Shown: positions 25,390-34,422, numbered from the stretch's first letter. The stretch: DNA of 64,000 nucleotides from an uncultured Clostridia bacterium (GCA_947629575.1 CANREF010000002.1:1-64000), one strand, 5' to 3'. Numbers and translations: made by a program. The notes: generated by a model from the letters alone, not told the origin.

Positions 25390-25586
25390 TGGACATCGGC
25401 ATCATCTTCAAACTCGCTGCGGTCGGGATCCTCATCACGGTCGTCTGTCAACTGCTCAAAAAGAGCGACCGTGACGACATCGCGACCGTCGTCTCCGTGG
25501 TGGGACTGGTCATCGCGCTCACCGTCGCCGTCACCATGATCGGCGATCTGTTCGCGACGATCAAACAGATCTTCGAACTGACATAG
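25389..25586 (+). CDS. spoIIIAC: stage III sporulation protein AC
   Basis: A 65-residue protein with two membrane helices (IIFKLAAVGILITVVCQLL and VVSVVGLVIALTVAVTMIG). DIGIIFKLAAVGI and the short charged loop KKSDRDD between the helices are typical of SpoIIIAC. It overlaps spoIIIAB and is followed at 2 nt by spoIIIAD. Confidence 0.93.
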   Translation: MDIGIIFKLAAVGILITVVCQLLKKSDRDDIATVVSVVGLVIALTVAVTMIGDLFATIKQIFELT

Positions 25587-25588
25587 CC

Positions 25589-25984
25589 ATGGCGATCTTT
25601 CAGTTGGTCGGAATTGCTTTCATAACGGCTGTCGCGGCAATCCTTCTGAAGGCGACAAAGCCCGAACTCGCCCTTGCTGTCACGATCGCGGGCAGCGTCA
25701 TTTTGCTGCTCGTCGCGCTCGAACTCTTCAAGGACAGCCTGTCCCTCTTCGGGCGGCTCACATCGCTCACGGGAATCGACGCTTCCATTGTCAAGGCGAT
25801 GCTCAAAATGGTCGGGATCGGCTATCTCGTCGAATTCAGCGCGGGCATTCTGAGCGACTTCGGACAAAACTCGCTTGCGGACAAGCTGGTATTTGCGGGA
25901 AAACTCCTCATCCTCGTGCTCGCCGTGCCCATCCTCGAGAGCGTTCTCAAACTCATCGTCGATCTCATGGGGTTGATCCAATGA
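25589..25984 (+). CDS. spoIIIAD: stage III sporulation protein AD
   Basis: A 131-residue membrane protein with about four helices. KATKPELALAVTIAGSVI, KMVGIGYLVEFSAGIL and FAGKLLILVLAVPILESVL match SpoIIIAD. It overlaps spoIIIAE by 4 nt. Confidence 0.93.
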   Translation: MAIFQLVGIAFITAVAAILLKATKPELALAVTIAGSVILLLVALELFKDSLSLFGRLTSLTGIDASIVKAMLKMVGIGYLVEFSAGILSDFGQNSLADKLVFAGKLLILVLAVPILESVLKLIVDLMGLIQ

Positions 25985-27174
25985 AAAAAAACCGCGCAAA
26001 ATTGCTGTTTCCCCTGATCGCGGGGCTGTTCATCCTGCTTCTCGCTCTTCCGTTCGTTTTGCCCGCTCCCGCTCCTGTCTATGCGGCGGAAGGGGAGGAG
26101 GAAGCGCGGAAGGAACTTGAGGACAGCATAGAGGAACTGCTCTCCGCGCTCGACACCGCCGAGCTGCAAAACTATCTCGACGGGCTGTCCGCCTTCCACG
26201 GCGTCTCCGTGAAGGAGAAGCTCAAGAGCCTTTTGACGGGGGATTTCGCCCTCGACTACCCCGACCTCATCACCTCCGTTCTGGCGCTCGTATGGGACGA
26301 AGCGGCGCTGCTTTTACCCGCCTTTGCCATCATTTTGGCGGTGACCCTGCTCTGCGGCATACTCAATTCCTCAAAAAGCGGGTTTTTACATAGTACTATG
26401 TCTGATATAATTGGCTATGTCGGTTATGCTGCGGTTGGCGCAGTGGTGCTCTCCTGTCTCATTTCGGCGCTCTCGGCGGGGTTTGAAACGGTGACGGGGC
26501 TTCGCAAACAAATGGAGCTCGTCTATCCGTTGCTGCTCACCCTTATGGCGGCGAGCGGGGGAACGGTCTCGGCAGCTATATATCGTCCTGCGGTCGCCTT
26601 CATGAGCGGGGGGATCGCAGAATTATTCGGCTCGGTCGTCTTTCCGACGGCAGTGGCGGTCATCGTGCTCGCCTTTGTCGGTAACCTCTCGGGAAAGACG
26701 GAAAAGCTCGGCGACTTCTTCAAGAGCATTCTGAAGTGGATCATCGGGCTCTCGCTCGGGCTCTTCAGTCTCTTTCTCACCCTGCAGGGCATTACTTCCG
26801 CCCAATACGACGGCATTTCCCTGCGCGCTATAAAATATGTCGTATCGGGATCGGTCCCCATCGTGGGGAACTTTCTCTCGGGCGGAATGGAATTGGTCGT
26901 GGCGGGAAGCGCGCTGATCAAAAACGCGCTCGGCGCCTTTGCCGTCTTTCTGCTCATCGGAACGCTTGCCCGTCCGCTCCTGCTCTTTGCGGCGCTCCAG
27001 CTCCTTCTCCGCCTTGCCGCGGCGGTCACCGAGCCCGCGGGCGGCAAGATCCCGTCCCTTCTGTCCCGCCTTGCGGGCGATCTCGGCTACTTTATCGCGG
27101 GGCTGTGCTGCGTCGCCTTTCTTTACTTTTTGACGTTGCTCCTTCTTGTTTGTTCGACGGGGGTGATCTTGTGA
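25981..27174 (+). CDS. spoIIIAE: stage III sporulation protein AE
   Basis: A 397-residue polytopic protein with an N-terminal signal segment (LLFPLIAGLFILLLALPFVL, then an Ala-rich cleavage region), a short outer domain and about seven to eight membrane helices. At residues 136-144 the codons TTA-CAT-AGT-ACT-ATG-TCT-GAT-ATA-ATT form an AT-rich patch unlike the rest of the gene. It contains a perfect 14-bp palindrome (ACATAGT/ACTATGT, 26388-26401) shared with other genes here. Confidence 0.94.
   Translation: MKKNRAKLLFPLIAGLFILLLALPFVLPAPAPVYAAEGEEEARKELEDSIEELLSALDTAELQNYLDGLSAFHGVSVKEKLKSLLTGDFALDYPDLITSVLALVWDEAALLLPAFAIILAVTLLCGILNSSKSGFLHSTMSDIIGYVGYAAVGAVVLSCLISALSAGFETVTGLRKQMELVYPLLLTLMAASGGTVSAAIYRPAVAFMSGGIAELFGSVVFPTAVAVIVLAFVGNLSGKTEKLGDFFKSILKWIIGLSLGLFSLFLTLQGITSAQYDGISLRAIKYVVSGSVPIVGNFLSGGMELVVAGSALIKNALGAFAVFLLIGTLARPLLLFAALQLLLRLAAAVTEPAGGKIPSLLSRLAGDLGYFIAGLCCVAFLYFLTLLLLVCSTGVIL
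26386..26412 (+). repeat. dispersed palindromic element, copy in spoIIIAE
   Basis: TTACATAGTACTATGTCTG and following GATATAATT. Pattern AGTACT-N8-CATA-like. The frame reads LHSTMSDII. Contains the perfect 14-bp palindrome 26388-26401. Confidence 0.6.
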
Positions 27175-27635
27175 AGGGATATGTGCTTGCGGTCACGGGA
27201 GCGATCCTGCTCGCTTCGATGATCTCTATGCTCCTGCCCGAGGGGAAGATGGGCAAATTCCTGAAGGGGATCTGCGGGCTCATGGTATTCTCGGCCGTCG
27301 TAGCGCCGCTCATTTCCCTCTTCTCGGGGAGAAAACTTGCTCTGAATGCGGGGGAGGTCGGCACGGACGAGGGGTATCTCGCCGCCTGCGCGCAGCTATT
27401 GGAAGAGCAGGATCGCCGCGACGCGGAACAATTCTTGAGCGAACAATTCTCCCTTTCCTGTACGGTCCGTTCCGAGAGGGCGGCAAGCGGCGGATTCGCG
27501 CTTCAAAAAATCACTGTAAAAATTTCGGAAAACGGCATATTCGGACAAGACGAGCATATAGATATGGCAGAACGCATCAAGAGCGCGCTCGAGGAGAGAT
27601 ACCGATGTCCGGCGGAAGTCATATGGGACGGCTGA
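27171..27635 (+). CDS. spoIIIAF: stage III sporulation protein AF
   Basis: A 154-residue protein starting at GTG 27171, which overlaps the spoIIIAE stop (GTGA). Two N-terminal helices (VLAVTGAILLASMISMLL, FLKGICGLMVFSAVVAPLI) are followed by a soluble ring-building-like domain. GKMGKFLKGICGLMVFSAV is the family signature. A longer open frame upstream is a shadow of spoIIIAE. Confidence 0.9.
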   Translation: MKGYVLAVTGAILLASMISMLLPEGKMGKFLKGICGLMVFSAVVAPLISLFSGRKLALNAGEVGTDEGYLAACAQLLEEQDRRDAEQFLSEQFSLSCTVRSERAASGGFALQKITVKISENGIFGQDEHIDMAERIKSALEERYRCPAEVIWDG

Positions 27636-27967
27636 AAGAACTTCTCAAGAGCAGAGCGGCGAAGATCTGCCTCATTCTGCTGGCGGCGATCCTCCTTCTT
27701 CTCGCCCTGTGGCGGGTGTTCGCTCCCTCTCAGGAGCAGAGCGCCTATCGCCCGACGGAGCAGGAATCCCGCCTCATGACCCTTCTCGAAGAGATCGAGG
27801 GGATCGATAGCGCCACCGCTATGATCACGCAGGAAGGGGGCAGAGCCGTAAGCGCCGTGGTGATCTTCAAGGGAAAGGACAGCATCATCACGCGCGACCG
27901 CCTGATCAACATCACCGCCGCCGCGCTCGGCATCTCCAAGGAGAAGATCGGTATCTTCCCGGCATAA
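27605..27967 (+). CDS. spoIIIAG: stage III sporulation protein AG
   Basis: A 120-residue protein with one membrane helix (ICLILLAAILLLLALWRVF) and a ring-building-motif domain. VSAVVIFKGKDSIITRDRL and LINITAAALGISKEKIGIF match the conserved end of SpoIIIAG. It is short compared with the 200+ residues of Bacillus, lacking most of the inserted beta-barrel region. GAGGAGAG precedes ATG 27605. It overlaps spoIIIAF by 31 nt. Confidence 0.9.
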   Translation: MSGGSHMGRLKELLKSRAAKICLILLAAILLLLALWRVFAPSQEQSAYRPTEQESRLMTLLEEIEGIDSATAMITQEGGRAVSAVVIFKGKDSIITRDRLINITAAALGISKEKIGIFPA

Positions 27968-28000
27968 AACAGAAATTCATAAAAAGGAGCAATAAACCCA

Positions 28001-28492
28001 ATGTCAAACACCAAAAAGATCGCACTCATGTCCACCCTTGTACTGCTGCTTGCCGTCACCGCCGTGTTCAACTTCGTACTGGCGGGAACGCGCACGCCGA
28101 GCGTGAATGCCAGCGGTTCGGAAACCGCCGTGAACTTTTTCACCACCCACCGCGCCGAACGCAACGCAACGCGCAGTGAAGAGTTTGTCCAGCTCGACGG
28201 GATCATTGCCGCCTATGCTTCCGACACGCAGGAGTATGCCGACGCGCTCGCCGAAAAGCAGAAGCTCGTCGCTATCATGGAAGAGGAGCTCATGCTCGAA
28301 ACGATGATCCGCTCGCTCGGCTTTTCCGACGCGGTGGTGCTGATCGGGAATGAATCCGACAACATCAACATCTTCGTGAACACGAACGAGCTCAACGCGG
28401 AAACGGCGGTCAAGATCCTCTCTATCTTCGAGGATGAGAAGGATATTCGCGAAGGAAACGTCTATGTTATGCCGATTTATGCGGAAAGCTGA
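28001..28492 (+). CDS. spoIIIAH: stage III sporulation protein AH
   Basis: A 163-residue protein with an N-terminal signal anchor (IALMSTLVLLLAVTAVFNFVL) and a ring-building domain that in Bacillus pairs with forespore SpoIIQ. The segments EEELMLETMIRSLGFSDAVV and ELNAETAVKILSI match the family. AAAGGAG lies before ATG. Last gene of the operon. Confidence 0.92.
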   Translation: MSNTKKIALMSTLVLLLAVTAVFNFVLAGTRTPSVNASGSETAVNFFTTHRAERNATRSEEFVQLDGIIAAYASDTQEYADALAEKQKLVAIMEEELMLETMIRSLGFSDAVVLIGNESDNINIFVNTNELNAETAVKILSIFEDEKDIREGNVYVMPIYAES

Positions 28493-28525
28493 TCAAAAAC
28501 AGTAGTAAATTCCGAAAAGATGTGC

Positions 28526-28531
28526 TATAAT
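28526..28531 (+). promoter_or_regulatory. -10 box before the Asp23-family gene
   Basis: Perfect TATAAT 20 nt before the ATG at 28552. No good -35 hexamer is found at the usual distance. Confidence 0.4.
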
Positions 28532-28551
28532 GGATACAAGAGGTGTATATT

Positions 28552-28917
28552 ATGGCAAGTATCCGTTATAATCCCAACGGTCAAAAGGGGAGGATCTCTT
28601 ACAATACCGACATCGTGAGCGGCATCGTCGTTCTGAGCCTGCAGGAGACGGAGGGGATCGAACTCGTACCTTCCAAGAGCAAGGGCATCAAGATCTGCTT
28701 TGAAAAAGAGGGCATCTTTGCCGATATCTCCGTGATAGCCCATTACGGCTACAGCGTCCCCGCGCTCGCCTATTCCATCCAACAGACGGTCAAACAGATG
28801 GTGGAGTCCATGACGAAATTCAAGATCGCAAAAGTGGATGTTCATGTGCAGAGCGTCATCTTCCCCGCGGCGACACCCGCCGCACCCGAAGAACCCGAAC
28901 AGGAAAAGATCGGTTGA
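28552..28917 (+). CDS. Asp23/Gls24 family envelope stress protein
   Basis: A 121-residue protein with the Asp23 fold pattern: GRISYNTDIVSGIVVLSLQETEG, then ADISVIAHYGYSVPALAYSIQ and AKVDVHVQSV. It lies just before nusB, the same place as yqhY in Bacillus, where it is tied to acetyl-CoA carboxylase regulation. In many relatives accB and accC precede it, but they are missing here. The tail is Pro/Glu rich. ATG 28552 follows AAGAGGTG. Confidence 0.88.
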   Translation: MASIRYNPNGQKGRISYNTDIVSGIVVLSLQETEGIELVPSKSKGIKICFEKEGIFADISVIAHYGYSVPALAYSIQQTVKQMVESMTKFKIAKVDVHVQSVIFPAATPAAPEEPEQEKIG

Positions 28918-28964
28918 GAACATTCCCTTTCCGGATGGAAGGGGAATTTCTCGTAAGGAGCATT

Positions 28965-29354
28965 ATGAGGAGCGATGCGAGAGAGGCGGCGTTCAAGTTG
29001 GTCTTTGCCGAAGGGTTCGGGACGCAATGCGACAGCCGCTTCCGAATGAAAATCTACAGAGGAGCCAAGCTCAGCGAGGAGGAATGCGCCTTCGCCGAGG
29101 AACTCTTTGATCTCGTGCGGGAGCACCGCGAGGAGCTTGTTTCCAAACTGCTCGAAAAAGTGCCGCGCTACAGCGACTACCGCCTCTTTGCGGTGGATAA
29201 GGCGATCATGCTCGTGGGGCTCGCGGAGATGCTTTACATAGACAGCGTTCCGCCCGTCGTATCCGTGAGCGAGGCGACGGCGCTCGCGAAAAAATACTCG
29301 GAAGAGACCTCCGTCGGCTTCGTGAACGGGGTCTTGGGAGGCTTTTTGTCATGA
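28965..29354 (+). CDS. nusB: transcription antitermination factor NusB
   Basis: A 129-residue RNA-binding protein acting with NusE (S10) in rRNA antitermination. REAAFKLVFAEGF and the C-terminal YSEETSVGFVNGVLG are family signatures. I chose ATG 28965 because TAAGGAG is 5 nt upstream; the frame is open further upstream without a ribosome site. Its stop overlaps the folD start. Confidence 0.92.
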   Translation: MRSDAREAAFKLVFAEGFGTQCDSRFRMKIYRGAKLSEEECAFAEELFDLVREHREELVSKLLEKVPRYSDYRLFAVDKAIMLVGLAEMLYIDSVPPVVSVSEATALAKKYSEETSVGFVNGVLGGFLS

Positions 29355-30199
29355 CCCTCCTCGACGGGAAGGCGGTCTCCGCGGAGATCCGCTCCGAACT
29401 TGCGCGCCGTTCGGGAGAGTTTGCCGCGCGCTACGGGCGCAGACCCTCCCTCGCCGTTTTGCTCATCGGGAACGATCCTGCCTCGGAGATCTACACCCGC
29501 AATAAGATCAAGGGCTGCGAAGAGGCGGGGATCAGGTCTCTTTCCTATCGCCTGCCCGGGGATACGCCGCAGCAAGATGTTCTCGAGCTCATCCGCGCTC
29601 TTGCGGGAGACGACGGCGTGGACGGTATCCTCGTCCAGCTTCCTCTGCCCGCCCACCTCGACGCCGCCCGTCTCCTTTGCGAGATCCCTCCCGAAAAGGA
29701 CGTAGACGGCTTTTCCTCTCAGAATATGGGTGCGCTCGCGCTCGGGAAAGAGGGCATCGCCGCCTGTACGCCGCGCGGGGTGATGGAGTTGCTTTCAAGA
29801 TACAAGATCTCCGCGGACGGGAAACATGCCGTCGTGATCGGACGGAGCAACACGGTGGGAAGGCCCATGGCGCTTCTTCTTTTGAACGCGAACGCCACGG
29901 TGACGGTCTGCCATTCCCACACCCGCGATCTCAAAGAGGAGTGCTTGCGGGCGGACATCCTCATCGCCGCCGTGGGAAAGCCGAAGTTCGTCACGGCGGA
30001 TATGGTCAAAGAGGGAGCGGTCGTCGTGGACGTCGGCATGGACCGCGATGAAAGGGGAAAACTCTGCGGCGACGTGGACTTTGAAAACGTAAAGGATAAG
30101 GTCTCCTATATCACCCCTGTTCCGGGAGGAGTGGGACCCATGACCGTTGCCATGCTCCTTGAAAACACTTTGCAGGCAGCGGAGCGGAGAATGAGATGA
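29351..30199 (+). CDS. folD: methylenetetrahydrofolate dehydrogenase/cyclohydrolase
   Basis: Bifunctional one-carbon enzyme. LAVLLIGNDPASEIYTRNKIK with the catalytic Lys in the YxxxK pattern, DGILVQLPLP, VIGRSNTVGRPMALLLL (NADP site) and TPVPGGVGPMTVAMLLENT are diagnostic. 282 residues, normal. It overlaps nusB and ispA by 4 nt each. Confidence 0.97.
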   Translation: MTLLDGKAVSAEIRSELARRSGEFAARYGRRPSLAVLLIGNDPASEIYTRNKIKGCEEAGIRSLSYRLPGDTPQQDVLELIRALAGDDGVDGILVQLPLPAHLDAARLLCEIPPEKDVDGFSSQNMGALALGKEGIAACTPRGVMELLSRYKISADGKHAVVIGRSNTVGRPMALLLLNANATVTVCHSHTRDLKEECLRADILIAAVGKPKFVTADMVKEGAVVVDVGMDRDERGKLCGDVDFENVKDKVSYITPVPGGVGPMTVAMLLENTLQAAERRMR

Positions 30200-31062
30200 A
30201 CTTTCGGGAAAAATACGGAGAATTCCTCTCCTTTTTTGAAGACTATCTCGGAAAATACTGTGCGGCGATGAACTTCCGCCCGCCCGTGCTCACGGAGAGT
30301 ATGCGCTACTCCTTACTGTCGGGCGGGAAGCGGGTGCGTCCCGTGCTTTTTTTCGGCGCGCTCGAACACTTCGGCGCGGACTATCGCCTTGAGGGGAAAC
30401 TCGCCGTCGCCCTCGAAAGCATCCATACATACTCCCTCATACATGACGACCTTCCCGCCATGGATAACGACGACTTTCGCCGCGGGAATCCCTCGAGCCA
30501 TAAGGTCTTCGGGGAGGCGAATGCCATTCTTGCGGGAGACGCCCTGCTCACCGAGGCCTGCCTCATCTTGCTCGAAGAGGGGGAACGAAGCGTTCGGCAT
30601 CTCCGCGCGGGACAGTATCTCGCGCGCGCCGCGGGGGCGGACGGCATGGTGGCGGGGCAGTCTGCGGACCTTCTCTATACGGGAAAGACGGGAGACGAGA
30701 ACGCCCTTCGCTTTATCTATGAACACAAGACGGGGCGGCTGATCGCCGCGCCCATTGTTATGGCTGCGATCCTTGCGGGAAAGGACGCTTCCGCCGCGGA
30801 AGATCTCGGCAAAAAACTCGGCATCCTCTTCCAGCTGACAGACGACCTTCTCGACGTGAAAGGGGAGAGCTCAAAGCTCGGGAAGAGCGTCGGTAAGGAT
30901 GAGGCGGAGGATAAACTCACCTGCGTGAAGCTCTTCGGGATGGAGGGGGCGGAGCGGCTCGCCGACAAATTGGCGGCCGATTGCCAAACTTCCCTCGAAC
31001 ATCTCGGCGGGAACGAATTTTTCTCGGCGCTCATCCGCTTTGTCCGCGAACGGGACAATTAA
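30196..31062 (+). CDS. ispA: farnesyl/geranyl diphosphate synthase
   Basis: Chain-elongating isoprenyl diphosphate synthase. The first Asp-rich motif is HDDLPAMDNDD, the second QLTDDLLDV; GKRVRPVLFFGALE and AGDALLTEA are conserved. 288 residues. It directly follows folD; the exonuclease VII genes xseA and xseB, which usually sit between these two, are absent. It provides C15/C20 precursors for undecaprenyl carriers. Confidence 0.94.
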   Translation: MNFREKYGEFLSFFEDYLGKYCAAMNFRPPVLTESMRYSLLSGGKRVRPVLFFGALEHFGADYRLEGKLAVALESIHTYSLIHDDLPAMDNDDFRRGNPSSHKVFGEANAILAGDALLTEACLILLEEGERSVRHLRAGQYLARAAGADGMVAGQSADLLYTGKTGDENALRFIYEHKTGRLIAAPIVMAAILAGKDASAAEDLGKKLGILFQLTDDLLDVKGESSKLGKSVGKDEAEDKLTCVKLFGMEGAERLADKLAADCQTSLEHLGGNEFFSALIRFVRERDN

Positions 31063-31064
31063 AT

Positions 31065-32774
31065 ATGATAAATGAAATTTCGGGAAGGGAACTCAAAAGC
31101 GCTTCCCTTGCACAACTCAACGAATATTGTAATGAACTGCGGAACGAGATCATCGAAACCGTTTCCAAGTGCGGCGGACATCTGTCCTCCAATCTCGGCG
31201 CGGTGGAACTCACCGTGGCGCTTCACCGCGTCTTTGATTTCCCGAAGGATAAGCTCATCTTCGACGTCGGACATCAGTGCTATACCCACAAACTGCTCTC
31301 GGGGCGCGCCAAGGTCTTTCACACCCTCCGCAAGAGGGGAGGGCTGTCGGGCTTCCCCAAGCACAGCGAGAGCGAATACGATTGCTACGACACGGGGCAC
31401 GCGGGAACTTCGATCTCCGCTGCGATCGGCTTCGCCAAAGCGCGCGATCTCAAAGGGGAGGACTACTCCGTCATTGCGCTCGTCGGGGACGGATCTTTCA
31501 ACAACGGGCTCATCTATGAAGCTCTCAACAGTATCAAAATTTTGGACAGCCGCATCCTGATCATTCTGAACGACAACGGGATGTCCATCTCTCCCACCGT
31601 CGGCGGCATGCACGACATCCTCGGAAAGATCAAGGAAGCTCCCACGGGAGCGGAAGTGTTCGAGCACTTTGGGCTCACCTACCGCGGCGTCGTCAACGGA
31701 AACGATCTCGGCGCTCTCCTTCCCGCCCTCGAAGAGGCAAAGGAGCTGCTCAAGCGGGGGAGCGTTCTTCTGCACGTCGTCACAAAGAAGGGGCAGGGCT
31801 ATCCCTTCTCCGAGTGCGCGCCCCTTCTTACGCACGGCGTAAGTCCCTCCGCCCCCAAGCGGGAGTACTGCTCCGCGCTCGGGGAAGAGCTCTGCGCGCT
31901 CGCCGAAACGCACCCCGGGATCGTCGCCGTCACCGCCGCGATGACGGACAATTTGGGGCTTCGTCCCTTCTTCGAAAAGTTCCCCGATCGCGCTTTCGAT
32001 GTCGGGATCTGCGAGGAGCACGCTTCCGTGCTCTGTGCCTCCCTCGCGGCAGGGGGGATGAAACCGTACTACGCGATCTATTCGACTTTTCTGGAACGCG
32101 CTTTCGACGAGATCATCCACGATATCTGCGCACAAAACCTCCCCGTCACCCTCTGTATCGATCGGGCGGGCGTCTCGGGCGCGGACGGGGAGACCCACCA
32201 AGGAGTTTTCGATCTGAGCTATCTCTCCTTTATCCCCAATCTCACCGTCGCCATACCAAAGGACATCGGAGAATTCCGTTCCATGCTTCGCTTGAGCGCG
32301 GACTGCCCGTCACCGCTCGCCATCAGATACCCCCGCGAAGGAACAGAGGGGGAAATTTCGGACATCGAAATTGGGAAATTTGAAGTTTTACATAGTACTT
32401 TGTCAGACATAGTATTGCTTGCAGCAGGGGAACGTTGCCTGAATATCGCTTGGGAAGTGCGGGAGCGCGCCCTGAGGGAGGGCTTCGATGTCGGCATCGT
32501 CAACGCGCGTTTCCTGCGCCCGCTCGACGAGGAACTGCTCCGCTCCCTTCCGCATCGGTATGTGTTTACGATCGAGGACAACGCTCTCATCGGCGGGCTC
32601 GGGGACGGGGTGACGCGCTTCTACCGCCGCGTCGGATCTTCCAAACAGGTGAAGTGCTTCGGCTATGAAGATCGCTTCCTGCCGCATGGCGAACCGAGGG
32701 AACTCATGGAGCTCTTCGGGCTGTCCGCCGAGGCGATCTATAAAGAGGTGAGGGCTGCGCATGAGGGCAGATAA
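31065..32774 (+). CDS. dxs: 1-deoxy-D-xylulose-5-phosphate synthase
   Basis: First enzyme of the MEP pathway: joins pyruvate and glyceraldehyde-3-phosphate with thiamine diphosphate. Visible are GHQCYTHKLLSGR, the ThDP motif GDGSFNNGLIYEALN, CEEHASVLCASLAAGG and DRAGVSGADGETHQG. At 569 residues it is somewhat shorter than the usual 610-640. ATG 31065 is 2 nt after ispA. Residues 442-451 are encoded by rare AT-rich codons (TTA-CAT-AGT-ACT-TTG-TCA-GAC-ATA-GTA), one copy of the dispersed palindrome. Confidence 0.95.
   Translation: MINEISGRELKSASLAQLNEYCNELRNEIIETVSKCGGHLSSNLGAVELTVALHRVFDFPKDKLIFDVGHQCYTHKLLSGRAKVFHTLRKRGGLSGFPKHSESEYDCYDTGHAGTSISAAIGFAKARDLKGEDYSVIALVGDGSFNNGLIYEALNSIKILDSRILIILNDNGMSISPTVGGMHDILGKIKEAPTGAEVFEHFGLTYRGVVNGNDLGALLPALEEAKELLKRGSVLLHVVTKKGQGYPFSECAPLLTHGVSPSAPKREYCSALGEELCALAETHPGIVAVTAAMTDNLGLRPFFEKFPDRAFDVGICEEHASVLCASLAAGGMKPYYAIYSTFLERAFDEIIHDICAQNLPVTLCIDRAGVSGADGETHQGVFDLSYLSFIPNLTVAIPKDIGEFRSMLRLSADCPSPLAIRYPREGTEGEISDIEIGKFEVLHSTLSDIVLLAAGERCLNIAWEVRERALREGFDVGIVNARFLRPLDEELLRSLPHRYVFTIEDNALIGGLGDGVTRFYRRVGSSKQVKCFGYEDRFLPHGEPRELMELFGLSAEAIYKEVRAAHEGR
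32388..32416 (+). repeat. dispersed palindromic element, copy in dxs
   Basis: AGTACT (32394-32399), 8 nt, CATAGTATT (32408-32416). The codons read LHSTLSDIVL, the same phase as in spoIIIAE. Confidence 0.6.
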
Positions 32775-33519
32775 GTTTTTTGCCGACCGCTTCGGCTCTC
32801 GCACAAAGGCGGCGAATGCGCTCCGCGAGGGGCTCGTCCTTCGGAACGGGCGGCCGCTTTTACCTGACAGCGAAGTCTCCGCAGGCGAGGAATTTTCCTT
32901 TATGGAGAAGAGGGAACAATTCGTCTCCGAAGGGGGATATAAGCTCGCGCGGGGACTGGATGTCTTCGGCGAGAGCGTCGCGGGACAGGTCTTTGCCGAT
33001 CTGGGCGCAAGTACGGGGGGATTTACCGATTGCCTGCTGCAGCGGGGCGCCCGAAAAGTTTTTTGCGTCGATGTGGGGGAGAGCTTGCTTTCTCCCTCTT
33101 TGCTTGCCGATGAGCGGGTGAGCGTAATGGACAGGACGAACGCCCGTTACCTCACCCCAAAGGATTTTCCCTGCCCCCTCGACGGTGCGGTCTGCGATCT
33201 GAGTTTTATTTCCTTAAAGCTCGTGCTCCCCGCCGTGGCGGCGCTGCTCCCCGCTATGGGAAGGGCGTTCGTGCTGTTCAAACCTCAGTTCGAATGCGGA
33301 AGAGGGGCTCTCGGCAAGAGCGGGATCTGTCCGCCCGCCCTGCATGGAGCGCTGCTTTCCGACTTCTATGACTTTTGCGAAGGTCTTTCTCTCGCTCCGC
33401 GCGGCGTGACCAACGCACCCATCCGCCCCAAGAAAAATATCGAGTATGTCTTTTTTCTGCAGAAGGGGGACGCCGCCGTCCCGAAGGGGCTGCTTTTGGA
33501 GAGCATAAAGAAGGTATAA
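32761..33519 (+). CDS. tlyA: TlyA-family rRNA methyltransferase (S4 + FtsJ)
   Basis: A 252-residue protein with an N-terminal S4 RNA-binding domain (RADKFFADRFGSRTKAANAL) and a Rossmann FtsJ-type methyltransferase. SAM motif ADLGASTGGFTDCLLQRGA is at about residues 79-97, and VCDLSFISLKLVLP is a TlyA signature. Relatives 2'-O-methylate rRNA. It overlaps dxs by 14 nt, its usual partner. Confidence 0.92.
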   Translation: MRADKFFADRFGSRTKAANALREGLVLRNGRPLLPDSEVSAGEEFSFMEKREQFVSEGGYKLARGLDVFGESVAGQVFADLGASTGGFTDCLLQRGARKVFCVDVGESLLSPSLLADERVSVMDRTNARYLTPKDFPCPLDGAVCDLSFISLKLVLPAVAALLPAMGRAFVLFKPQFECGRGALGKSGICPPALHGALLSDFYDFCEGLSLAPRGVTNAPIRPKKNIEYVFFLQKGDAAVPKGLLLESIKKV

Positions 33520-33572
33520 AGGCATAAAAATAAAAAAATTCAAAAATTTTTCGACTTTTTTTGTAAAACCCC

Positions 33573-33600
33573 TTGCATTTATTCAAAAATGCGTTATAAT
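33573..33600 (+). promoter_or_regulatory. promoter of nadK, 13 nt from ATG
   Basis: TTGCAT (33573-33578), 16 nt, TATAAT (33595-33600). Expected transcription start is about 7 nt before the ATG at 33614. Confidence 0.6.
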
Positions 33601-33613
33601 ATCATTGGTGTGT

Positions 33614-34396
33614 ATGAAAGTAGGCATCTTATATCATAAGAATACCGTGCCGCAGGAGGCAGTCCGCAAGATCGTACAACTGCTCGGCTCTGTTCCCTCT
33701 GCATGTTTTTGTTCGGAGGAAGAGATCGAGGGGATCGACCGTCTCATCGTTCTCGGCGGGGACGGCGCCATGCTCCGTGCGGCGCGCAGGGCTTCCGCGC
33801 TCGACGTCCCTCTCGTGGGGGTCAATTACGGCACGGTGGGATTTCTCACCGAATTCGAGCGGGGCGAGGAAGAGGCCGCGGTCAGGCTCGTTTTGGACGA
33901 CGGCTGCGCCCTTGTCCGTAGGGTGATGCTCGAGGCGCAGGTGAAGGGGACTTCCTTCTACTGCCTCAATGAGATCGCTTTCATGCGGCGCATCGCGGAG
34001 GACGCCGAGGACGGCGTAGTGCGCATCGGCGTTACGGTGGACGGCATACAGGCGGGCGAATTCGTTGCCGACGGGCTCATCCTCTGTACGCCCACGGGCT
34101 CTACCGCCTATTCTCTGTCCGCGGGCGGAAGCATTCTTACCCCCGACTGCGAGGGCTTCCTGCTTACGCCCGTGAACGCCTTTTCGTTGCGGAGCAGACC
34201 CATCGTCTGTTCGGACAAGAGCGTCTTTTCATTTGCCTTTCCGGAGGGAACTCTTGCCGTACACGGCGACGGGAAACTTCTCGGCGAAGTGCACAGCGGC
34301 GACGTTGTAACGGTAAAAAAGTCCCGCCGCTTTGCCACCTTCCTTGCGAAGGACAGACACGACTTCTTCCGCCGTCTGACGGAAAAGATAAATTAA
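33614..34396 (+). CDS. nadK: NAD kinase
   Basis: Phosphorylates NAD to NADP. IVLGGDGAMLRAARRA contains the GGDG catalytic motif; GVNYGTVGFLTEF and GLILCTPTGSTAYSLSAGG are family hallmarks. 260 residues from ATG 33614, which I prefer to the in-frame TTG at 33605. There is no clear Shine-Dalgarno, and the promoter is so close that the leader would be only about 7 nt. Confidence 0.93.
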   Translation: MKVGILYHKNTVPQEAVRKIVQLLGSVPSACFCSEEEIEGIDRLIVLGGDGAMLRAARRASALDVPLVGVNYGTVGFLTEFERGEEEAAVRLVLDDGCALVRRVMLEAQVKGTSFYCLNEIAFMRRIAEDAEDGVVRIGVTVDGIQAGEFVADGLILCTPTGSTAYSLSAGGSILTPDCEGFLLTPVNAFSLRSRPIVCSDKSVFSFAFPEGTLAVHGDGKLLGEVHSGDVVTVKKSRRFATFLAKDRHDFFRRLTEKIN

Positions 34397-34422
34397 ATTC
34401 AACAGGATTGTGAGGGAAAATC

